Assembly: GCA_964452575.1 (NCBI GenBank)
Contig: CAYVMN010000150.1
Coordinates: 1-11,050, forward strand
Reading direction: 5' to 3'
Source: CAYVMN01 sp964452575
GTDB lineage: Bacteria; Desulfobacterota; DSM-4660; Desulfatiglandales; Desulfatiglandaceae
DNA: 11,050 bases
The position numbers and the translations under genes are program-made. The notes under the pieces are model-generated. The model did no database searches and was not told where the DNA came from. It was given only the letters and a program-made list of their open reading frames with translations. The stretch's first letter is position 1. The number at the start of each line of letters is the position of its first letter. This document shows positions 5,993 through 11,050 of the stretch, piece after piece.

Positions 5993-8632
5993 TCAGGCCC
6001 GTTTATACAGCAAGGCAGGCATGACTATAAGGGTGCAAAGGAGGAGGAACCCTATGCCGATTGAAAGCAGCAGCCCCATGCTTGCCATCCCCCTGTGCGG
6101 GGACAATGCCAGATTCCCGAAGCTGCAGATGGTGGTAAGGGTGCTGAAGAGTACAGCCCGCGCAGTGCTGGTCTTAAGGGGATTGCCACTTACAGGCATG
6201 GTCGTTCGCATCCGGTGGACCATGTGGATCCCATTATCCACACCTACCCCCAGGAGCAGGGGCAGGGCGATCACATTGGCGAAGTTAAAGGGTATGCTAA
6301 GGAGGACGGTAGATGCACCTGTGAGGGTCCCGGCCAGTAGCAGGGGGAGCAGTACCAGGAGTGCGTCTAGCCTCCGTTGTATGAGGATAAGCAACACCAA
6401 AGAAATGGCTATCCCCGATAGGATTAGTGCCTGCTGAAAGGCCCGGATGACGGCATCTCCGGCCTCCAATATGATGACAGGGATGCCTATGGCATCAGGG
6501 GCAACCTTCTGGACCGATGTAACAAACCTCTGAAGTGCCTTGTTATTGTTTAGGTCCTCCCGTGGAAAGACTTCGACCCGGTAGCGGCCATCCTCCGCAA
6601 CCCACCGCCTGGTTAGTGCCGCCGGCAGGTCCTGCGGCCCAACACTCCTTGCAGAAAGCGATGCCCTAAGGATTCGCAACCTCTCCGGCAGGGTGCCAAG
6701 GAGGCTAAGCTCAAGGTGATTTAGGGTTTTTTCTCTGAAGGACTTCTTCCCTTTCATCAAGGCAGCCTCCAGACGTTCTAACTCATTCAGGAGGGGTCCG
6801 GCCTTTGACTTTAATTGGTGGTTGGTCTCTGCTTTAATAAAGGCGTCAAGGCCCCCGATCAGGTCATGGACTGCCGCTAGCTGCTCCTCGAGGGAAGGAT
6901 GGGATTGGGCCTTGTCCTCCATAACGGCCGGTCCTAGAATCAGGGCGATTTCTTCGATAGTTGCAAGCTTTTGGCCCTGTTCGGTCGGCACAAAGTCCTC
7001 TAGCATTATGCTTCTATCCACCAGGTCCAACTGACTGAGGCGCCTGGCATATTTCTTTGCCGAATCTCTGCCCGGGGCCAGGACCGCAAGGCTCCAGGGC
7101 GACGTCTTGGCACGGGTGAGGAGTTCATTGAAGGTGGTAACCGACTCATTTTCAGGGTCCTGAAGACGAAGGATATTGCGATCAAAAGATACGTATGACA
7201 GAAGGAATAGCGCAAACAAACCGAGCACAAGAGACCCGATGCGGATGGCCCTGTAATAACGAAGGGGAAAGGCGAGGAGCCCATCCACAAGTGGTCCAAG
7301 GCGCCGCCTCGGCGCCACTGTCCGCGGAGAAAATGGCATCAGGGTAAGGAGGGCCGGTAATATGGTGAGATTGCCCATGAGGCTTATGAACATGCCCGTC
7401 CCGGAGATCACACCCAGCTCGGAAACCCCTGAGAATGCTGTGGGAATGAAGGCATAGAAACCGATGGCCGTGGTTAGGGCGCACAATATCAGGGAAATGC
7501 CTATGTCTTGAGCGGTTTCCTGGAGGGCCGCTTTGTTGGTATAGCCATTCTCAATCAACTCTTTGTACCGCAGGCAGAAATGGATTGAGAAATCGACGGC
7601 CATTCCGATATATAGGACTGCGAAGGCCACAGAGATCAGATTGAGATGCCCGACCGCGGCCGTAGCAAACCCTGCGGTCCAGATAAGGCCCATGAGCAGG
7701 GTGGCCAGGGTGGCGAGGACCAGCCTTGAGGAGCGGAGGCCGGCGAATAGTACAATCCCTACCAAGATCAGTGCCGCGATCCCCGCAACCTCTGCCCCAC
7801 GCATGACGCTCTGCAGCTCCTCATATTCCAGTGTAATATCGCCAGTAAGCCGGACACGTAGGCCGTTCTCCTGGTCGAGCTTCAGTTCTTTTGCCACTCG
7901 CCGAATAGTCTTAACAGCAGTCTCGCCCGCCAGCAAATTGCTGTAATCGAGCACGGGCTGGACCATGATAAAGGCCCGACGCTCCTCGGCGCTCGACGGC
8001 CCTCCCTGCATAAGTTCGAGCCACGAAAGCCTGTAGTTTTTATTCTCCAGTGTGGCCTTGATCGCCCTCCTCATGCGATCGAAGAGGGGGGCCAGGTCAA
8101 CATCTTCCCCTTTTTGGACGGCCTCCAGTGCGCCTTTCACCATGGAAAATAGCCCCCGGAGGCTCTGATCTCTGGTCAATTTGGCCAGGAAGGGCTGGAC
8201 CTTTGCCAGGTTGTCGGCCAGATCCTCGAGTTCAGAAGGGGTCAGGTAAAGGAGGGCATTTTGTTCGAAGAATCTCTCAGCGCCCGGGAGATATACCGTT
8301 TTGAAGGTCTCGCCTTCCTGTTGCAGACGATGGGCCAGGGCCAGGCTTGCCTCATGGACAAGGTCGGGTGTGTCGGCGTCGATCACGATGAGTATTGCCT
8401 TATCGTATTGGGGGAAGGCCTTCTTATAGTCTTCGTATACTCGACGAAAGTGGAGATCCTTGGATAGCATATCCTGGGTCTCAGTACTTATGCCTAGGTT
8501 TTTTGCGGTGTAATAAAGAAGGAAACCTGTCGCCGCTATGCCGAGAATTACTATTAATAGTGCCGATTGCCCGACCTTGTCTACCCACCGGGCCAGAAGA
8601 TGTCCCAGTTTTCCTTTACTCCAATACTCCAA
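5993..8632 (-). CDS. hpnN: Hopanoid-associated RND/MMPL-family transporter HpnN
   Basis: This 879-residue inner-membrane protein has the two-fold RND layout. TM1 is at about 22-41. A periplasmic domain (about 50-275) is followed by TMs 2-6 (about 280-435) with GMAVDFSIHF (343-352). Then TM7 (about 463-480), a second periplasmic domain and TMs 8-12 (about 733-875) with the equivalent GVGVDNGIHM (795-804). The motif LTRRWVAEDGRYRVEVFP (673-690) is typical of HpnN. HpnN proteins are needed in known hopanoid producers to move hopanoids from inner to outer membrane. Length, layout and the hpnM gene just upstream support this over a generic MMPL exporter. The start is a TTG at 8632 with AAGGAG ten bases upstream, inside an 8-bp tandem repeat; no ATG lies in frame before TM1. 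No hopanoid synthesis genes are in view. Confidence 0.88.
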   Translation of the reverse strand: MEYWSKGKLGHLLARWVDKVGQSALLIVILGIAATGFLLYYTAKNLGISTETQDMLSKDLHFRRVYEDYKKAFPQYDKAILIVIDADTPDLVHEASLALAHRLQQEGETFKTVYLPGAERFFEQNALLYLTPSELEDLADNLAKVQPFLAKLTRDQSLRGLFSMVKGALEAVQKGEDVDLAPLFDRMRRAIKATLENKNYRLSWLELMQGGPSSAEERRAFIMVQPVLDYSNLLAGETAVKTIRRVAKELKLDQENGLRVRLTGDITLEYEELQSVMRGAEVAGIAALILVGIVLFAGLRSSRLVLATLATLLMGLIWTAGFATAAVGHLNLISVAFAVLYIGMAVDFSIHFCLRYKELIENGYTNKAALQETAQDIGISLILCALTTAIGFYAFIPTAFSGVSELGVISGTGMFISLMGNLTILPALLTLMPFSPRTVAPRRRLGPLVDGLLAFPLRYYRAIRIGSLVLGLFALFLLSYVSFDRNILRLQDPENESVTTFNELLTRAKTSPWSLAVLAPGRDSAKKYARRLSQLDLVDRSIMLEDFVPTEQGQKLATIEEIALILGPAVMEDKAQSHPSLEEQLAAVHDLIGGLDAFIKAETNHQLKSKAGPLLNELERLEAALMKGKKSFREKTLNHLELSLLGTLPERLRILRASLSARSVGPQDLPAALTRRWVAEDGRYRVEVFPREDLNNNKALQRFVTSVQKVAPDAIGIPVIILEAGDAVIRAFQQALILSGIAISLVLLILIQRRLDALLVLLPLLLAGTLTGASTVLLSIPFNFANVIALPLLLGVGVDNGIHMVHRMRTTMPVSGNPLKTSTARAVLFSTLTTICSFGNLALSPHRGMASMGLLLSIGIGFLLLCTLIVMPALLYKRA

Positions 8633-8646
8633 TACTCCAGTACTCC
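8618..8646. repeat. 8-bp tandem repeat (unit ACTCCAAT, about 3.6 copies) spanning the hpnN start codon
   Basis: Copies are ACTCCAAT (8618-8625), ACTCCAAT (8626-8633), ACTCCAGT (8634-8641) and a partial ACTCC (8642-8646). On the hpnN strand the repeat supplies GGAGT motifs, the TTG start codon (8632-8630) and the first four to five codons. The unit is not a multiple of three. A second TTG eight bases later (8624) is in another frame and meets TAA two codons on. Confidence 0.85.
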
Positions 8647-8745
8647 TTTAACGGATTCCAATCCAGCGGTGAGAACAAACCTCAGAAAGGCGTGGGGTAG
8701 GCAGGCAACTGAACGTCATGGCATGTGTTGGCTCCGTCGTCTTTA

Positions 8746-9363
8746 TCAGGGGGAATGCCTCTTTTCCGAATAGCTGGAAATCTTTTCATACAGCTTATCA
8801 AGCAAGGCATCAAAACCGTTCTTCGCCAGAAAGGCAGTGTAATCCGACCGCTTGAGTGAGAGATCGCTTATTCCGTCGACAATGACATTAATCACCCTCC
8901 ACCTGTCATCTTGCCTGTGCAGGGTGTAGCTCAGGTCTATTTTTTCACCATCAGGCTTGATAAGGAGGCTACTTACAATCGTGCGACCAGGGGCAGTGCC
9001 GTTCTCAGATACCAATCTAAATTGTTCACCCGCATAACCATCAAAACGGTAGGCATAGGTTGCGATGCTCAGCCTTTCAAAGGTCTCTATGAACTTGGCC
9101 TTTTGCTCATTGTTGAATGTCTTCCAGTGCCTTCCCACCACAATCCGGGCTATTAATGGAAAATCAAAGGTCTCCCTTATCACAGGGGCAAGCATGGAGT
9201 ATCGACCTTCATAGCCGATCTTCCTTGCATCCTTCATGGCGCAGAGGAGCGCGGCGTGTAGATTCTCCACGACCTGTGCCGGCGTTTCCGGTGTCGCAGA
9301 AAAGCTGCTTGCAGGAACAGCACTCACCCAGAAGGCCAAAAAAAGTAGTCGAATGAGTTTCAT
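8746..9363 (-). CDS. hpnM: Hopanoid-associated periplasmic protein HpnM (Ttg2D/MlaC superfamily)
   Basis: From the ATG at 9363 the protein is 205 residues. It begins with a Sec signal peptide (basic KLIR, hydrophobic LLFLAFWVSAV, likely cleavage after SSFSA near residue 23). The mature part has the features of the MlaC/Ttg2D phospholipid-carrier superfamily in its HpnM form: PAQVVENLHAALL, then RYSMLAPVIRETFDFPLIAR, then GRHWKTFNNEQKAKFIETF, and the late beta-strand region with DRWRVINVIVDGISDLSLKR. Such proteins hold a lipid in a periplasmic pocket; here it is inferred to pass hopanoid or a similar lipid with HpnN, whose gene follows after 113 bp. The start is preceded by AGAGAGGA. The frame stays open to 9447, but the extra residues (basic, no ribosome site) would bury the signal peptide. 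It might also serve as a general MlaC-like carrier. Confidence 0.85.
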   Translation of the reverse strand: MKLIRLLFLAFWVSAVPASSFSATPETPAQVVENLHAALLCAMKDARKIGYEGRYSMLAPVIRETFDFPLIARIVVGRHWKTFNNEQKAKFIETFERLSIATYAYRFDGYAGEQFRLVSENGTAPGRTIVSSLLIKPDGEKIDLSYTLHRQDDRWRVINVIVDGISDLSLKRSDYTAFLAKNGFDALLDKLYEKISSYSEKRHSP

Positions 9364-9384
9364 CAAAGTCCTCTCTAAAGACTT

Positions 9385-9414
9385 GGCCCGAAGGGGCCTG
9401 ACCAAGAAACGGTC
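9385..9414 (-). promoter_or_regulatory. Two small hairpins in the hpnM leader
   Basis: On the minus strand GACC-N7-GGTC (9414-9400) is followed directly by GGCCC-CTTC-GGGCC (9398-9385), about 20 bases before the hpnM ATG and just upstream of its ribosome site. No T-run follows. They may affect RNA stability or translation. No known riboswitch class is recognised. Confidence 0.3.
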
Positions 9415-9426
9415 GGGTCTGGCTAG

Positions 9427-9455
9427 CTTTAACCTAAAAGTACACACACGGTCAA
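9427..9455 (-). promoter_or_regulatory. Candidate promoter of hpnMN
   Basis: On the minus strand TTGACC (9455-9450, five of six to the -35 consensus) lies 17 bases before TTAAAG (9432-9427), a poor -10 box. A second candidate is a perfect TATAAT at 9521-9516 with a poor -35 (GTGAAC) 16 bases before it. Either would give a leader that includes the hairpins at 9385-9414. The choice cannot be settled by eye. Confidence 0.3.
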
Positions 9456-9534
9456 GTGGTTACAGGATTTCGCGGCTGAGGACAGATTTTTGTTGCAAAA
9501 TTATCCACATCGGTTATTATATAAAATAGTTGTA

Positions 9535-9571
9535 GCCGTTCACGGGTTCAAAGGTTCAGGGGTTCAAGGTT
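9535..9571 (+). repeat. 8-bp tandem repeat array, unit NNGGTTCA (left arm)
   Basis: Four units lie in strict 8-base register: GCCGTTCA (9535-9542), CGGGTTCA (9543-9550), AAGGTTCA (9551-9558) and GGGGTTCA (9559-9566), followed by a partial AGGTT. The reverse complement of the same pattern appears at 9702-9732. Confidence 0.75.
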
Positions 9572-9627
9572 ACTTCTCGTTCTCAAGCGCCGATTTAATC
9601 AAATCCCAACCTGAAACCTGGCTTTTC

Positions 9628-9647
9628 TTTCCCATCGATCTGGGAAA
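9628..9647. repeat. Hairpin TTTCCCA-N6-TGGGAAA inside the repeat-bracketed segment
   Basis: Perfect 7-bp arms lie at 9628-9634 and 9641-9647, around a six-base centre. There is no T-run, so it is unlikely to be a terminator. It lies midway between the two octamer arrays. Confidence 0.5.
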
Positions 9648-9701
9648 AGCAGCATTTGTCCCAAGAGCTTTAGGTTTGCCGAGCTAATTTGTCCCTAACG
9701 G

Positions 9702-9732
9702 TGAACCACTGAACCCGGAACGTGTGAACGCC
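9702..9732 (-). repeat. 8-bp repeat array, unit TGAACCNN (right arm, inverted relative to the left array)
   Basis: Units are TGAACCAC (9702-9709), TGAACCCG (9710-9717), a diverged GGAACGTG (about 9717-9724) and TGAACGCC (9725-9732). These are the reverse complement of the NNGGTTCA pattern at 9535-9571, so the two arrays can pair and bracket about 130 bp. Confidence 0.65.
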
Positions 9733-9738
9733 TATAAA
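9710..9738 (+). promoter_or_regulatory. Candidate secG promoter
   Basis: TATAAA (9733-9738, five of six to the -10 consensus) lies 17 bases after TGAACC (9710-9715), a weak -35 that falls inside the right repeat array. The start would be near 9745, about 40 bases before the secG ATG. A promoter is expected here because hpnM is divergent and no upstream co-directional gene is near. Confidence 0.4.
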
Positions 9739-9785
9739 GAATTTATGTCGAAGAAATGAGTGCGGTTTAGTCAAGAGGCATATCC

Positions 9786-10118
9786 ATGAGACTGATTCTT
9801 ATAATGATACATGTTGCCGCTTGCGTGGGCCTTATTCTTATTGTCCTTATGCAAAAGGGCAAAGGGGCAGGGATGGGGGCGGCCTTTGGCGGTTCCAGTC
9901 AGACCGTTTTTGGAAGTTCGGGCGCTACGTCTTTCTTGCACAAAGTTACCACAGTAGTGGCTATTGTATTCATGTTGACCTCGCTGGGCCTGTCGTTTTT
10001 CTTCGGAAAAGGGGCCACCAGATCTATTATGGAAGAGGTTCCTAAGTCACCGATCCCGACAGCGGCCGAGAAAACCAAGGCGCCAGCTAAGCCCCAAGAT
10101 ACACAGAAAAGGCACTAG
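9786..10118 (+). CDS. secG: Preprotein translocase subunit SecG
   Basis: This 110-residue inner-membrane protein is the small accessory subunit of SecYEG, which helps SecA-driven export. It has the SecG layout: TM1 at about 3-22 (LILIMIHVAACVGLILIVLM), a Gly/Ser-rich loop (QKGKGAGMGAAFGG, then TVFGSSGATSFLHK), TM2 at about 54-73, and a polar Pro/Lys/Ala-rich tail from about 78. The ATG at 9786 has AAGAGG eight to nine bases upstream. The tRNA-Leu gene begins 16 bp after its stop and is probably on the same transcript. tpiA often precedes secG in related bacteria, but here the upstream neighbour is divergent hpnM. Confidence 0.95.
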   Translation: MRLILIMIHVAACVGLILIVLMQKGKGAGMGAAFGGSSQTVFGSSGATSFLHKVTTVVAIVFMLTSLGLSFFFGKGATRSIMEEVPKSPIPTAAEKTKAPAKPQDTQKRH

Positions 10119-10134
10119 TGCTATGGGCAGAGTT

Positions 10135-10221
10135 GCCGAAGTGGTGGAATTTGGTAGACACGCTATCTTGAGGGGGTAGTGGGCCACGCCCGTGCGGGTT
10201 CAAGTCCCGCCTTCGGCACCA
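10135..10221 (+). tRNA. tRNA-Leu (anticodon GAG)
   Basis: The acceptor stem GCCGAAG (10135-10141) pairs with CTTCGGC (10211-10217). Discriminator A is at 10218, and CCA is encoded at 10219-10221. The anticodon stem CTATC/GGTAG (10163-10167/10175-10179) encloses the loop TTGAGGG with anticodon GAG at 10170-10172, reading CUC and CUU leucine codons. A long variable arm (class II), as in tRNA-Leu, and a T-arm GCGGG-TTCAAGT-CCCGC are present. A recombinase remnant begins 31 bp downstream, so the 3' half of this tRNA may be an attachment site. Confidence 0.96.
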
Positions 10222-10251
10222 TATAAAAGAAAAATGAGATATTTCAATTAG

Positions 10252-10503
10252 TTACTTAGCCCTTAGCAAAGTTGGTTGCATATAGTTTGCATCTGGTTGT
10301 GTATCCAACTTGTTCACACCCGCCCCATTTTCCGTCTGAATCCACTTCCCATATATGTCCACCATAATCCGTATCGAATGGTGGCCGAGCTGCTCTTTGA
10401 CGTAAACTGGGCTCTCACCCTTGCTCAAAAGTAGACTTGCAAAGGTATGCCTTAAGGCATGCAGTTTCATGTCCCTCAGGGTGATTACGGTTTTAGGGGG
10501 TGG
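10252..10503 (-). pseudogene. C-terminal fragment of a tyrosine recombinase (phage/island integrase)
   Basis: The frame is open from just after a TAG (10506-10504) to TAA (10254-10252), about 83 codons. It reads TVITLRDMKLHALRHTF, then ASLLLSKG, VKEQLGHHS and DIYGKW. These are the box II HxxR motif (H-A-L-R), the following conserved His in GHHS and the catalytic Tyr in the DIYGKW segment of the phage integrase family. The box I arginine, the N-terminal arm-binding and core-binding domains, and a proper start are missing; a full integrase has about 350-400 residues. Sequence upstream of the TAG shows no clear integrase match. The fragment should be inactive. It lies 30 bp after tRNA-Leu, the usual place for an integrase at an attachment site. 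Confidence 0.85.
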
Positions 10504-10800
10504 CTAAGGCATCCAGGAAAGCCACATCGAGAAAAAGACCGGTACAGGAGAATTATTCTATTCTCTTGTGGTAGTGGATTTAGTGAAAACCGTGGTTAAA
10601 TGGAGGGGATGGATCTTCTTCTATTTTTTTATGATAATCAGCTGAATTCTTTGAGCAATCAACCATTTCAGATAAAAATTTAATACGCACCCTCAACTGT
10701 TTGGCTATAAGAGCCTCCAGGTTCTCAGATAATTCTCTTACTCCATGGGATACCTTTGTGGCGATTGTGGGTAGTCCAGGGATCTGCAACTCATACCAAC
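10504..10800. other. AT-rich region with no recognised gene, between integrase fragment and larC fragment
   Basis: The base composition is visibly more AT-rich than in the rest of the window, notably 10550-10740. It contains a small hairpin GAGAAT-N6-ATTCTC (10548-10565) and one unassigned minus-strand frame (10580-10789). No second copy of the tRNA 3' end was found here. It appears to be leftover foreign DNA. Confidence 0.5.
10580..10789 (-). CDS. Hypothetical small protein, doubtful
   Basis: This frame of 69 codons is openable from a TTG at 10789 and remains open upstream to about 10850, where it would overlap the larC fragment on the other strand. It contains a plausible amphipathic helix (VRELSENLEALIAKQLRVRI) and ends NHGFH. 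I do not recognise it. There is no ATG and no convincing ribosome site. It may be the C-terminal end of a gene cut by the same rearrangement that truncated larC, or a chance frame. Confidence 0.22.
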   Translation of the reverse strand: MQIPGLPTIATKVSHGVRELSENLEALIAKQLRVRIKFLSEMVDCSKNSADYHKKIEEDPSPPFNHGFH

Positions 10801-10815
10801 GATGATCTTGTCCCT

Positions 10816-11050
10816 GGGTTTTATCTGCCTGACAGGCCCAATCTCACAAGGATACTGATCGGAGATCGTGTAGATGACGGAGATGTGGATAGTGTTGTGA
10901 TCCTGGAGTCCAACCTCGACGAGAGCAACCCGGAATTGCTGGGGTATCTAATGGAGAGGCTATTTGATGGCGGGGCACTTGACGTAATCTTCTTTCCTGT
11001 GCACATGAAGAAGGGCAGGCCCGGGGTCCAGGTCCAGGTCATGGGTCGGC
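10816..11050 (+). pseudogene. larC: LarC (nickel insertion protein, DUF111) C-terminal part, 5'-truncated; runs off the window
   Basis: The plus-strand frame reads LPDRPNLTRILIGD, then VVILESNLDESNPELLGYLM, ERLFDGGALDVIFFPVHMKK, GRPGVQVQVM. This is the C-terminal LarC pattern (PNxLR, ExNxDDxxPE, GALDVxxxPxxMKKxRPG). LarC is the CTP-dependent enzyme that inserts nickel into the pincer cofactor of lactate racemase and related enzymes. In full LarC this part follows roughly 250 residues that are absent: the frame is open back to 10711, but before about 10815 it does not resemble LarC, and no ATG lies in frame there. The second D of the usual NIDD motif is E here (NLDE). The 3' end lies outside the window. 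It is probably a truncated gene at the island edge, though a separately encoded C-terminal domain is possible. Confidence 0.7.

Larger units (their letters stand above)
9364..9785. other. 422-bp intergenic region between divergent hpnM and secG
   Basis: From the hpnM side it contains the ribosome site, two hairpins (9385-9414), candidate promoters for hpnM (9427-9455 or near 9516), an AT-rich patch (about 9485-9530), and then the 198-bp repeat-bracketed segment (9535-9732). Last comes the probable secG promoter and ribosome site. A 65-codon frame at 9490-9687 runs through the repeats and is not credible as a gene. Confidence 0.6.

Noticed and set aside
7006..7946. Frames of about 100-127 codons on both strands inside hpnN
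   Set aside because: Shadows of a long, clearly conserved transporter gene.
9364..9447. Upstream start at 9447 for hpnM
   Set aside because: Would place a basic 28-residue stretch before the signal peptide; the ATG at 9363 has AGAGAGGA upstream.
9490..9687. Plus-strand 65-codon frame in the hpnM-secG gap
   Set aside because: It runs through the octamer repeats, has no ribosome site and resembles nothing known.
8618..9732. Short repeats as a possible CRISPR array
   Set aside because: Units are 8 bp with no spacers and no cas genes are present.
10440..10462. Palindrome ATGCCTTAAGGCAT as a regulatory site
   Set aside because: It lies within codons for the conserved integrase segment HALRH, so the symmetry is likely a by-product of coding.
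10821..11042. 73-codon minus-strand frame opposite the larC fragment
   Set aside because: Antisense shadow; the plus strand carries the recognisable LarC sequence.

Overview
The window looks like ordinary chromosome of a diderm bacterium. The most likely source is an anaerobic, moderately GC-rich member of the former Deltaproteobacteria. That is an inference from gene content (HpnM/HpnN hopanoid-transport genes, a LivFGHM-type ABC transporter, secG followed by tRNA-Leu), not from any phylogenetic marker. The right end is a small decayed island next to a tRNA gene.

Layout. (1) Bases 1-1179, plus strand: the 3' part of a periplasmic branched-chain amino-acid-type binding protein, cut by the window edge. 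(2) 1241-4588, minus strand: a compact operon livG-livF-livH-livM whose genes overlap or nearly touch. It converges on the binding-protein gene across a bidirectional terminator and starts at a clear TTGACA-N17-TATTCT promoter. (3) 4589-4865: a gap that holds this promoter and, on the plus strand, a short frame ending like the C-terminus of a LivF/LivG ATPase, possibly a relic. (4) 4866-5906, minus: a low-specificity L-threonine aldolase with a TTG start and its own promoter (TTGACA-N17-TAGTAT). (5) 5993-9363, minus: hpnM and hpnN, the periplasmic carrier-like protein and RND/MMPL transporter linked to moving hopanoids to the outer membrane. (6) 9364-9785: a 422-bp gap holding the hpnM leader and a 198-bp segment bracketed by inverted arrays of an 8-bp repeat. 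(7) 9786-10221, plus: secG and a class II tRNA-Leu(GAG). (8) 10252-11050: the C-terminal piece of a tyrosine recombinase right after the tRNA, AT-rich unassigned sequence, then the C-terminal part of LarC without its N-terminal part.

How the genes fit together: the binding protein plus LivGFHM would import branched-chain or related amino acids (or other small amides or acids). Threonine aldolase interconverts threonine and glycine plus acetaldehyde. HpnM/HpnN serve the outer membrane and SecG serves the Sec translocon. These are separate functional units. Apart from liv and hpnMN, I see no evidence that they act in one pathway.

I found no clear new multigene system. The observations most worth following are the 8-bp tandem repeat that includes the start codon of hpnN, the inverted octamer arrays upstream of secG, the tRNA-Leu integration scar with its truncated larC, and the ATPase-tail relic between liv and the aldolase gene. 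Three long open frames have misleading upstream start codons; promoters or ribosome-binding sites place the real starts at 4588, 5906 and 9363.
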